A stretch of DNA of 10,994 nt from assembly GCA_023140095.1 (NCBI GenBank), contig JAGLMJ010000035.1, positions 1-10,994 of the forward strand, in the 5' to 3' direction. This DNA is from Candidatus Omnitrophota bacterium. Lineage in GTDB: Bacteria > Omnitrophota > Koll11 > Zapsychrales > Zapsychraceae. The first letter of the stretch is position 1. The number at the start of each line of letters is the position of its first letter. The notes under the pieces are model-generated. The model did no database searches and was not told where the DNA came from. It was given only the letters and a program-made list of their open reading frames with translations. A program made the position numbers and the translations under genes. Positions 1 to 6,353 of the stretch are shown one piece after another.

Positions 1-146
1 CGGATCGCTTCAAGCAATTCTGCCCTCTCAACTCCAAGCCAACGACTGATCCGTGCCAATGCTTGCGATATACCCCCAGGGCTTACATTTAATCCCGCCA
101 TGTCTTTAAAATAAGTTCTCCTAAAAACAGTTATTCTCTTGGACAT
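1..146 (-). CDS. Unrecognised protein, N-terminal part only
   Basis: An open minus-strand frame runs from an ATG at 146 off the left edge, giving 48 codons plus two bases. An AGGGG-like sequence lies just upstream of the ATG on that strand. The visible protein starts MSKRITVFRRTYFKD and continues with a segment rich in Gly, Ser and Ala that looks helical and could be a small helix-turn-helix (around residues 23-48, with RWLGVERAELL near the end). The family is not recognised. The frame stays open upstream of the ATG until a TGA near 202, so an earlier non-ATG start is possible. It is transcribed away from the gene group at 246-2420. It could be a DNA-binding protein or part of a mobile-element protein, but nothing decisive is visible. 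Confidence 0.4.
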   Translation of the reverse strand, partial: MSKRITVFRRTYFKDMAGLNVSPGGISQALARISRWLGVERAELLEAI

Positions 147-161
147 GAAACCCCTAATCAG

Positions 162-170
162 TGGTATACT
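162..170 (+). promoter_or_regulatory. Candidate extended -10 promoter for the 246-2420 gene group
   Basis: TGG-TATACT matches an extended -10 element (TGn plus 5 of 6 positions of TATAAT). A TGGACA at 140-145 resembles a -35 box, but at 19 bases the spacer is longer than ideal. Transcription would start near 177, ahead of the hairpin at 182-208 and the ribosome binding site at 233-239. It overlaps the 5' end of the minus-strand gene, so the two genes would be divergently transcribed from here. Confidence 0.4.
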
Positions 171-181
171 ACATTCGAAAA

Positions 182-208
182 ATTTTCACTAGTTTCAACC
201 GTGAAAAT
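182..208. repeat. Inverted repeat (8-bp stem) in the leader
   Basis: ATTTTCAC at 182-189 is complementary to GTGAAAAT at 201-208, with an 11-base loop. Read on the minus strand the hairpin is followed by TTTTT, so it could end leftward transcription. On the plus strand no T-run follows, and it would sit at the 5' end of the transcript. The stem is AT-rich, so any function is uncertain. Confidence 0.35.
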
Positions 209-245
209 ATCGGCGCATGTTCAAGCGATAATAAGGAGGCGGATG

Positions 246-353
246 ATGACCTGCGGAGATGATGAAAGAAGGGAAGACCCTAAGACGGAAGAAGAGAAGA
301 AAAAGATCGGTGAAGGTGCCGGCGAGGGAACAACAGAAGGCGGCGAAGAATAA
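246..353 (+). CDS. Possible 35-residue acidic small protein
   Basis: A short frame has a very good ribosome binding site, AAGGAGG at 233-239, six bases before the ATG at 246; an ATG at 243 is also possible but close. The 35-residue product has almost no hydrophobic residues and is dominated by Glu, Lys, Gly and Asp: a DDERRE stretch near the N-terminus, an EEEKKK stretch in the middle and a Gly/Glu tail. There is one Cys (residue 3). The frame ends 36 bases before the DUF3313-type lipoprotein start, so it could be its leader gene. No family is recognised. The strong Shine-Dalgarno is the main support. It could also be a decayed tail of a larger gene, since the frame is open upstream to about 201. 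Confidence 0.4.
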   Translation: MTCGDDERREDPKTEEEKKKIGEGAGEGTTEGGEE

Positions 354-389
354 GAGCAAAGGACATTGCCCCTTAAGGAGAACGATCCA

Positions 390-1073
390 ATGAAAAAAAG
401 ACATTCACTGCATTTGAAGCTGCTGCTTGTCAATGTTGCCTTCCTTTTTGTTTTTACAGGTTGCGCGACCAAAGAAGTTAAACTTACCGAGACGGGGTTC
501 TTAAGCAGCTATTCCGACCTGGAGCCTGACATGGATTCCCAGGGAATGTATGTTTATAAAAACCCGAACGTCAAAATTGCTGAACAGTATTCTGAAATCC
601 TTATTGCTCCCGTGCAATTTAAGCTGGACTCCGCTGTTAAGGCCGACAAGATGAGCGATGAAGACCGCGAAAAATTAGCTGATTATTTTTATCAAGAGCT
701 GAAAGAAGGATTGGAGAAAAATCATAGGATCGCTGATGCTCCGGGAGAGAGTGTCCTTCTTCTTCGGGCAGCCGTTACGGATATTTTACCCAATACGGTG
801 TGGCTGAATATCCATTGGACGACAACTCTGATCGGCGGCGGGATCGGTGGGGCTTCTTTGGAGGCAGAGTTAGTTGATTCTATAACTGGTGAGAGAATGA
901 TGTCTTTTGTCGGCGCGAAAAAGGGAAAGAAACTCACTCAAAGACTAACAGTACCGAATTATGCCAAGGGGCTTACGAAATGGGGTCATACCAAAGGAGT
1001 ATTGAAGGTTTGGGCTGAGATTATCGTTGAAAATTTGGATCAGTTGAGAGAGCGATATGAGGCAGGAATCTAA
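390..1073 (+). CDS. DUF3313-type lipoprotein
   Basis: Predicted 227-residue lipoprotein. The ATG at 390 is chosen because AAGGAG (375-380) lies nine bases upstream and the protein then begins with a proper signal peptide: MKKR, a hydrophobic stretch through residue 22, and lipobox FTGC with the lipidated Cys at 25. A TTG at 366 in the same frame would add eight residues but spoil this layout. Position +2 is Ala, which by the E. coli rule favours the outer membrane. The mature part fits DUF3313 as remembered: an early GFLSSYSDLEP motif, a Y-x-NP segment, an IAPVQF strand, a helical DREKLADYFYQEL region, and a Gly-rich IGGGIGGAS strand followed by the conserved glycines of SFVGAKKGKK. The family's role is unknown, probably cell envelope. 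The last 17 bases overlap the TtcA-like gene, suggesting co-translation. Confidence 0.75.
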   Translation: MKKRHSLHLKLLLVNVAFLFVFTGCATKEVKLTETGFLSSYSDLEPDMDSQGMYVYKNPNVKIAEQYSEILIAPVQFKLDSAVKADKMSDEDREKLADYFYQELKEGLEKNHRIADAPGESVLLLRAAVTDILPNTVWLNIHWTTTLIGGGIGGASLEAELVDSITGERMMSFVGAKKGKKLTQRLTVPNYAKGLTKWGHTKGVLKVWAEIIVENLDQLRERYEAGI

Positions 1074-1845
1074 AGACGCGGCGCAAGCCATTAAGCCAAA
1101 AAAAGAAATTCCGGCATTAGTTGCCATATCGAAGAAAGTCGGCAAGGCGATCGTCGATTTTGAGATGATCAGCGAGGGGGACCGGATCGCGGTGGCGGTC
1201 TCCGGGGGGAAAGACAGCTTGTCTTTGATGCATATCCTGCGGCACCGTCAAAAGATAAGTCCGGTCCGATTTGAATTTACCGCCGTTCATGTTGATTTTG
1301 GTTTTGAAGACTTTGATCCCCAAGTTCTGGTCGATTATTTAGAGGGCCAAGGATTTTCCTACAGCGTCGAGAAAGTCGATTCCCTCAAGGGGGAGAGTTA
1401 TGAGGACATTGATTGTTTCTGGTGGTCGCGCAACCGCCGCAAGGCCCTTTTTCAGATGGCCGGCCGGGAAGGGTTTACAAAGGTGGCTTTCGGCCATCAT
1501 CTCGACGACATTGCCGAAACAATTATCCTGAACCAATTTTACCGCGGGGAGATCGGGGCCATGAAGCCGAAGCTGGAACTTTTCGATGGAAAGCTCGCCA
1601 TCATCCGTCCTTTGGCCTACGTGCGGGAACGCGATATGGAAGATCTGGCCAAAATACTCGGGATCGATTCAATGGGCCAGTCAAAATGCGGGAATGATGA
1701 CACCTCCCACCGGATGCGCATTAAAAAAATGCTCAGAGATTTTGAAAAAGAAAGTCCCATGGTCGTAACCAATATTTTCCGCAGCCTTCAGAGGGTTCAA
1801 TCGGAATACCTTATTAAACCTACAGGAATGTCGTCGGCCCTTTAG
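1057..1845 (+). CDS. TtcA-like PP-loop ATPase (tRNA 2-thiocytidine synthetase family)
   Basis: 262 residues with the N-type ATP pyrophosphatase fold of tRNA thiolases. The P-loop SGGKDS is at residues 49-54, AVHVDF at 76-81, and GHHLDD at 146-151, the motif typical of TtcA/TtuA/TilS-like enzymes. The region SRNRRKALF (124-132) corresponds to the SRLRRGILY-type stretch of TtcA, and MLRDFEK (225-231) to its MLRDWDK. In E. coli TtcA a CxxC pair plus one later Cys hold a catalytic Fe-S cluster. Here the pair reads C120-F-W-W123 and only one later Cys (C211) remains; there are no other Cys in the protein. It may therefore lack the usual three-Cys cluster, so s2C32 synthesis is uncertain although adenylation chemistry looks possible. 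The ATG at 1057 lies inside the DUF3313-type lipoprotein gene with only a weak GAGAG site upstream, implying translational coupling. Confidence 0.8.
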   Translation: MRQESKDAAQAIKPKKEIPALVAISKKVGKAIVDFEMISEGDRIAVAVSGGKDSLSLMHILRHRQKISPVRFEFTAVHVDFGFEDFDPQVLVDYLEGQGFSYSVEKVDSLKGESYEDIDCFWWSRNRRKALFQMAGREGFTKVAFGHHLDDIAETIILNQFYRGEIGAMKPKLELFDGKLAIIRPLAYVRERDMEDLAKILGIDSMGQSKCGNDDTSHRMRIKKMLRDFEKESPMVVTNIFRSLQRVQSEYLIKPTGMSSAL

Positions 1846-1847
1846 CT

Positions 1848-2420
1848 ATGGATAAGATCGATATCATATTGAATTATTGGTTCGAAGGCGTTAATGACGC
1901 AACGGCGATTGATAAAAAGGCCTTACCGTTTGCGAAATGGTTTATCAAGGATAAAAAACTCGATGAAGAGATCCGTGAGCAATTCGAGTCTGACCTGATG
2001 AAAGCCGCTGATGGGGAGTACAAGGATTGGGAGGGGTCAGCTAAGGGGCACTTGGCCTTGATCCTTTTATATGACCAATTTTCCCGCAACATATACCGGG
2101 ACACGCCCAGGATGTATGCCTATGACGCTTTGGCTTTAGACTTGACATTGAGGACAATAGACCAAGGATGGGATCAGGAATTGTCTCTGATCCAGAGGAC
2201 TTTTGTATATGTGCCCTTGATGCATTTTGAGGATCCAACTCTGCAGCAATTGTCGGTTAAATATTTTACAGGTCTCGTTGAGTTGTCAAAGGTCAAAACC
2301 TCCGGCAACATGCATTATTATGAGAGTACTTTGAAGTACGCCCGGGAGCATCATGATACTGTTGTCCGGTTTGGCCGATTTCCCCACCGTGATGCCATTC
2401 TAAATCGAACAATAGGCTAG
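1848..2420 (+). CDS. DUF924 family protein
   Basis: 190-residue soluble, mostly helical protein. Family hallmarks as I recall them: YWF at 10-12 near the N-terminus, KWF at 30-32, the strongly conserved LLYDQFSRNIYR at 73-84 followed by AYDALAL, FVYVPLMHFED at 119-129, and FGRFPHRDAIL at 175-185. DUF924 is described as TPR-like with no firmly established function. The protein ends five residues after the FPHR motif, where relatives usually continue with a short tail. Reading through the TAG at 2418-2420 would add 16 codons in frame up to the next TAG near 2471. The start lies two bases after the stop of the TtcA-like gene and has no clear ribosome binding site, so it probably depends on coupling. 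Confidence 0.8.
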   Translation: MDKIDIILNYWFEGVNDATAIDKKALPFAKWFIKDKKLDEEIREQFESDLMKAADGEYKDWEGSAKGHLALILLYDQFSRNIYRDTPRMYAYDALALDLTLRTIDQGWDQELSLIQRTFVYVPLMHFEDPTLQQLSVKYFTGLVELSKVKTSGNMHYYESTLKYAREHHDTVVRFGRFPHRDAILNRTIG

Positions 2421-2487
2421 AACTATAAAGAATACGATTATGTTGGGAGGGTAAAGGCGTTCTTGTCCTAGACAGGATGGCTATTTT

Positions 2488-2510
2488 TGGTAAATTCCGC
2501 GAGTTTACCA
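2488..2510. promoter_or_regulatory. Perfectly positioned hairpin/operator-like inverted repeat
   Basis: TGGTAAATTC (2488-2497) pairs with GAGTTTACCA (2501-2510) over 10 positions with one T-G wobble and a CGC loop. No T-run follows on the plus strand, so it is a poor intrinsic terminator for the DUF924 gene. It ends 15 bases before the -35 box of the repeat-gene promoter, a suitable place for a regulator site. It could also act as a 3'-end stabilising hairpin of the upstream transcript. Confidence 0.45.
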
Positions 2511-2525
2511 TAATAGGAATTAAGG

Positions 2526-2554
2526 TTGACGCGCTTCCAGAATCATCTTATAAT
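2526..2554 (+). promoter_or_regulatory. Strong sigma70-type promoter of the Cys-repeat gene
   Basis: TTGACG (2526-2531, 5 of 6 consensus bases), a 17-base spacer, then TATAAT (2549-2554, perfect). Transcription would start around 2561, leaving an AT-rich leader of about 40 bases before the ATG at 2601. It is the closest match to consensus in the window, which suggests strong expression of the Cys-repeat lipoprotein. Confidence 0.75.
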
Positions 2555-2600
2555 ATTTTTTTGGCAATATAACGTAATGTAGTTCAATCAGTTAAGCAAA

Positions 2601-5600
2601 ATGAATAATAAGCCTAATAAAATCCTGCTGCTTGGTTTGGTCCTATCGGTATCTTTTCTTGCCGGTTGCGGTTCAAAACCAGGGAAAAAGGAAGAAACAC
2701 CGCTTCGTGTTGACACACCCATTTCTAAAGCTGTTGTTCCCCAGCAAGTTACAAACACACAAGCCCAAAACTATTTAAGCTACCAGCCGAATTGCCGGGA
2801 TCAAGGCCTAATACAAAAAAATGAATGTGACCAATGCGCCCGGGTTCCCGATAGTGTTTGTTCCGTGGCCACGCGCTCTGCCGATGGTTTTCAATGCTAT
2901 GAGTGTGTGACCAAACAGGAAGAATGCCAGGATCTTAGAAAGCTTAACCGCAAGGGATGTCAATTATGTGAAGAGGTATCCAGTGCCCAATGTGTTCCTT
3001 CGGGGAAAACGAAGCAGGGGACCCCTTGTTATAAGTGCGTTCAGTACAAACCGCAGTGTGTGCGGTTAGGGCTTTTGGGCGAGGAAGAATGCGGGCCATG
3101 CCGTAAGCATAAAAGCCTTGAATGTATTCCCTCGGCGATAACGGAAAAAGGAGTGCAATGCTACGAGTGTATCGATAAGCCGGAAGAATGCAACGACCTG
3201 GGTTATTTAAAGGCGAAGGAATGCAGCCAATGCGAACGTGATGCGAGCAAAGAATGTCTTTTTGTGACCAGGACAAAGAAGGGGCGCAAATGTTATCAAT
3301 GCGAGGATAAACCCCAAACGTGTAAAGATATTGGCCTCATAGACAGGGGCATTTGCATGGGTTGCGCGGAGGATCCCAAAAAAGAATGTTTAAAAGGGAA
3401 GAAGACGCGAGAGGGAAAAGAATGTTATGAATGTTTGGATAAAGTCCAGAAATGCAAGGACCTTGGACTTGTTGATTTTGCGGGCTGCCAGAAGTGTTCA
3501 GAAGAGCCAGGCAAGGAATGCCATAATGTTGAGGCCCTGAAGGGGAGCCAACAGTGTTTCCAATGCCTCAACCGTCCTGAGCGATGCGATGAACTCGGGC
3601 TTCTGGATCCAAAAAACTGCTATAGCTGTGATGCCGACCCGAAGATGCAATGTGTTCCCGATAGAAAGACCAAAGAAGGATGGCAATGTTTTGCCTGTCG
3701 GGAAAGACCTCAGGAATGTAGCGAACTCAAGCTTCTCGATAAAAAAGAATGCGCGAAGTGCACGTCTAATCCTAGAAAGCAGTGCACTCCGGATAAGAAA
3801 ACAAAGCAAGGCAAGCCATGCTATCGCTGCGAAGATAAACCGCAGGAATGTATTGAGTTGAACCTTCTTGATAGGGGAGAATGTTCCTTGTGTACGGCTG
3901 ATCCGAAGAAAGAATGTATCGTGGATCAAAAGACCAAGGAAGGCAAGCTATGCTATCGCTGCAAAAATAAACCTCAGGAATGCGTAGAATTAAAACTCCT
4001 TGGCCAGAAAGAATGCGCTCAGTGCATGGCTGATCCAAAGAAGCAATGTATCGCCGATAAAAAGACCAAAGAAGGCAAGCAATGCTATCGCTGTGAAGAT
4101 AAACCTCAGGAATGCGTAGAATTAAAACTTCTTGGCCAGAAAGAATGCGCTCAGTGCATGGCTGATCCAAGGAAAGAATGTGTTACAGATAAGAAAACTA
4201 AGGAAGGCAGGCAGTGCTACAAGTGCCAGGACAGGCCGCAGGAGTGTGCTGATCTAAGACTTATCGACGAAGAACAATGTGCTCAGTGCACGGCCAATCC
4301 GAAGAAACTGTGTGTTAAGGGAGAAAAGACCAAGGAAGATAAGCAGTGCTACAAGTGCCAGGACAAACCGCAAGAGTGTGTTGATCTGAAGCTTCTCGAC
4401 AAGAAGGATTGTGATGTATGTACGGAAGATTCGAAGAAGCAGTGTACAGCGGACAGCAAGACCAAAGAAGGTAAACAATGCTACCGCTGTGAGGACAAAC
4501 CGCAAGAATGCAGCGAGCTCAAGCTTCTCGACCAGAAAGGGTGTGGCAAGTGCACCTCCAATGCGAAGAAGGAATGTATCGCGGACAGCAAGACCAAAGA
4601 AGGCAAGCAATGCTATAAATGTGTGGACAAGCCGGAAGAGTGCGCCGACCTAAAACTGATCACTCAGGAAGAATGCGCTTCTTGCACGTCGGATCCTAAG
4701 AAACAATGCACGGCTGACAAGAAGACGAAGGAAGGCAAGCCCTGCTATCGCTGTGAAGATAAGCCTCAAGAGTGCAGCGATCTAGATCTTTTAGATCAGA
4801 AAGAATGCGATAAATGCGCCTCTGATCCGAAGAAAGAATGCATCGCCGATAAGAAGACCAAAGAAGGCGAGCCATGTTATCAATGTTTGGACAAGCCGGA
4901 AGAGTGCGCCGACCTAGGACTTATTGATCAGAAGGAATGTTCCTCTTGTACGTCCGATCCTAAGAAGCAATGCATGGCTGATGAGGAGACAAAGGAAGGC
5001 AAGCTATGTTATCGCTGTGAGGATAAACCTCAGGAATGCGTAGAATTAAAGCTTCTTGACCAGAAAGAATGTGCTCAGTGCACGTCAGACTCGAAGAAAA
5101 AATGTGTTCCGGACCGCAAGACCAAAGAAGGTAAGCAGTGTTATGAGTGTCAAGATAAGCCGCAGGAATGTGCTGAATTAGACCTTCTTGATCAAAAAGA
5201 ATGTGCCGCCTGCACGGCTGATCCGGCGAAAGAATGTGTCGCGGACCAGAAAACAAAAGAAGGCAAGCCGTGTTATCTCTGCCAGGTCAGGACGCAGAAG
5301 TGCGCTGAACTTAATTTGATGAATGAACAGGATTGCGCTGTTTGCGCGACCGATTCGAAGAAAGAATGTATTGCGGGTCAAGAGACCAAAGAAGGCAAGC
5401 CATGCTATAAATGTCAGGAGAAGCCCGAGAAGTGCGCTGATTTTAAACTGATCGACCAGCAAGAATGTCCGGCCTGCACCTCTGATCCCAAAAAGCAATG
5501 CAGCGCCGTCAAGAAAACGAAACAAGGCCGGACATGCTATCGCTGTGAAGATAAGCCGCAGGAGTGCGCTGAACTTGATCTTATTGACAAGAAAGAATGT

Positions 5601-6353
5601 GCTGCCTGCACGGCTGATCCTAAGAAACAGTGTACTCCGATCAAGAAGACCAAAGAAGGCAAGCCCTGCTATCGCTGTGAGGATAAACCTCAGGAATGCG
5701 TAGAATTAAAGCTTCTTGACCAGAAAGAATGCGCTCAGTGCACGTCAGACTCGAAGAAAGAATGTGTTCCGGATCGCAAGACCAAGGAAGGCAGACAATG
5801 CTATAAGTGCCAGGATAAGCCGCAGGAATGCAGTGAGCTTGGCCTTATCGACGAGGGCGAGTGCGATGCCTGCGCGGCTGATCAGAAGACGGAATGTATC
5901 GCGGATAAAAGCACTAAAGAAGGAAAACAATGCTATCAATGTGTCGATAAGCCCGAACAATGCAAGGACCTGGGATTGCTTGATGCCGAAGGCTGTTTTT
6001 TGTGTGATGAAGTTTCAGGAAAGAAATGCGTCGAGGGCCAGAGAACCAAAGAAGGGAAGCTTTGCTATAGCTGCGAGAAAAAGTCAGAAGCTTGCGGAAA
6101 TCTAGGGCTTTTGAGCACTTTAGAATGTGAGTATAAATGTACTGATTGCGCCAAGGCTCAGAAAACGCAGAACGGCGAGCAGTGTTTCAGTTGTTCTTCA
6201 GTACCGGGAAGCATGGAGTGTCTGAAGAATGATTATTTCCGTGATTGCTCTTCGTGTCAGGAAGGGGATATCTGCGAGGAGATGGGATTGATCCTTTTCT
6301 ATGAATCGCGCAAGACCGCACCATTGACATGCTACACCTGTATGCCTAAATAA
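2601..6353 (+). CDS. Giant Cys-rich repeat lipoprotein (25 x 44-residue six-Cys modules plus two divergent ones)
   Basis: 1250 residues. The signal peptide is residues 1-22 with lipobox LAGC, lipidated Cys 23 and Gly at +2, so it is exported and membrane-anchored. A roughly 40-residue Pro/Gln/Thr-containing linker follows. Residues 64-1163 are 25 modules of exactly 44 residues with six Cys each, spaced C-x10-C-x2-C-x7-C-x11-C-x2-C-x6 to the next. Typical pieces are ELKLLDQKEC, SDPKKQC, KTKEGKxCYxC and EDKPQ. Residues 1164-1204 and 1205-1250 are two shorter or altered modules that still hold six Cys each, making 163 Cys in total. Each module carries two CxxC pairs, the second nearly always CYxC or CFxC, and many Lys, Glu and Asp. 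There is no CxxCH haem motif. The two CxxC pairs, 19 residues apart, recall zinc-ribbon or rubredoxin spacing, but an exported protein could equally hold three disulfides per module. I do not recognise a named family. Possible roles are a rigid surface fibre, adhesin, or metal store. The ATG lacks a visible Shine-Dalgarno sequence. Confidence 0.85.
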   Translation: MNNKPNKILLLGLVLSVSFLAGCGSKPGKKEETPLRVDTPISKAVVPQQVTNTQAQNYLSYQPNCRDQGLIQKNECDQCARVPDSVCSVATRSADGFQCYECVTKQEECQDLRKLNRKGCQLCEEVSSAQCVPSGKTKQGTPCYKCVQYKPQCVRLGLLGEEECGPCRKHKSLECIPSAITEKGVQCYECIDKPEECNDLGYLKAKECSQCERDASKECLFVTRTKKGRKCYQCEDKPQTCKDIGLIDRGICMGCAEDPKKECLKGKKTREGKECYECLDKVQKCKDLGLVDFAGCQKCSEEPGKECHNVEALKGSQQCFQCLNRPERCDELGLLDPKNCYSCDADPKMQCVPDRKTKEGWQCFACRERPQECSELKLLDKKECAKCTSNPRKQCTPDKKTKQGKPCYRCEDKPQECIELNLLDRGECSLCTADPKKECIVDQKTKEGKLCYRCKNKPQECVELKLLGQKECAQCMADPKKQCIADKKTKEGKQCYRCEDKPQECVELKLLGQKECAQCMADPRKECVTDKKTKEGRQCYKCQDRPQECADLRLIDEEQCAQCTANPKKLCVKGEKTKEDKQCYKCQDKPQECVDLKLLDKKDCDVCTEDSKKQCTADSKTKEGKQCYRCEDKPQECSELKLLDQKGCGKCTSNAKKECIADSKTKEGKQCYKCVDKPEECADLKLITQEECASCTSDPKKQCTADKKTKEGKPCYRCEDKPQECSDLDLLDQKECDKCASDPKKECIADKKTKEGEPCYQCLDKPEECADLGLIDQKECSSCTSDPKKQCMADEETKEGKLCYRCEDKPQECVELKLLDQKECAQCTSDSKKKCVPDRKTKEGKQCYECQDKPQECAELDLLDQKECAACTADPAKECVADQKTKEGKPCYLCQVRTQKCAELNLMNEQDCAVCATDSKKECIAGQETKEGKPCYKCQEKPEKCADFKLIDQQECPACTSDPKKQCSAVKKTKQGRTCYRCEDKPQECAELDLIDKKECAACTADPKKQCTPIKKTKEGKPCYRCEDKPQECVELKLLDQKECAQCTSDSKKECVPDRKTKEGRQCYKCQDKPQECSELGLIDEGECDACAADQKTECIADKSTKEGKQCYQCVDKPEQCKDLGLLDAEGCFLCDEVSGKKCVEGQRTKEGKLCYSCEKKSEACGNLGLLSTLECEYKCTDCAKAQKTQNGEQCFSCSSVPGSMECLKNDYFRDCSSCQEGDICEEMGLILFYESRKTAPLTCYTCMPK
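2790..6089 (+). repeat. Tandem 132-bp coding repeats, 25 copies without indels
   Basis: The DNA encoding residues 64-1163 of the Cys-repeat lipoprotein is 3300 bases, exactly 25 x 132. Copies 1-7 and 24-25 are the most diverged in protein sequence; copies 8-23 are close to a common consensus. Copies 10 and 11 match over 3967-4038 (offset 132) with one mismatch. Copies 18 and 23 match over 5010-5131 versus 5670-5791 (offset 660, five units) with four mismatches. A looser two-unit likeness (offset 264) is seen between the starts of copies 15 and 17. Confidence 0.9.

Noticed and set aside
1..111. Plus-strand open frame at the left edge
   Set aside because: It encodes a Ser/Asn/Pro-rich stretch without protein-like pattern and ends at 111-113; the minus-strand frame with an ATG and AGGGG looks better.
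2488..2510. Intrinsic terminator for the DUF924 gene group
   Set aside because: The hairpin has no T-run downstream; the T-run lies before it, so it is listed as an operator-like repeat instead.
2944..5960. Many antisense and alternate-frame open frames of 70-143 codons within the Cys-repeat gene
   Set aside because: They recur with the 132-base period and mirror the repeat unit; the plus frame has a signal peptide, promoter and conserved Cys spacing. They are by-products of the repeats.
2790..6089. CRISPR-like periodic repeats
   Set aside because: The unit is 132 bases, fully coding, with no short identical repeat alternating with unique spacers.
2790..6350. Multihaem cytochrome reading of the many CxxC motifs
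   Set aside because: No CxxC is followed by His, so there is no CxxCH haem-binding motif.
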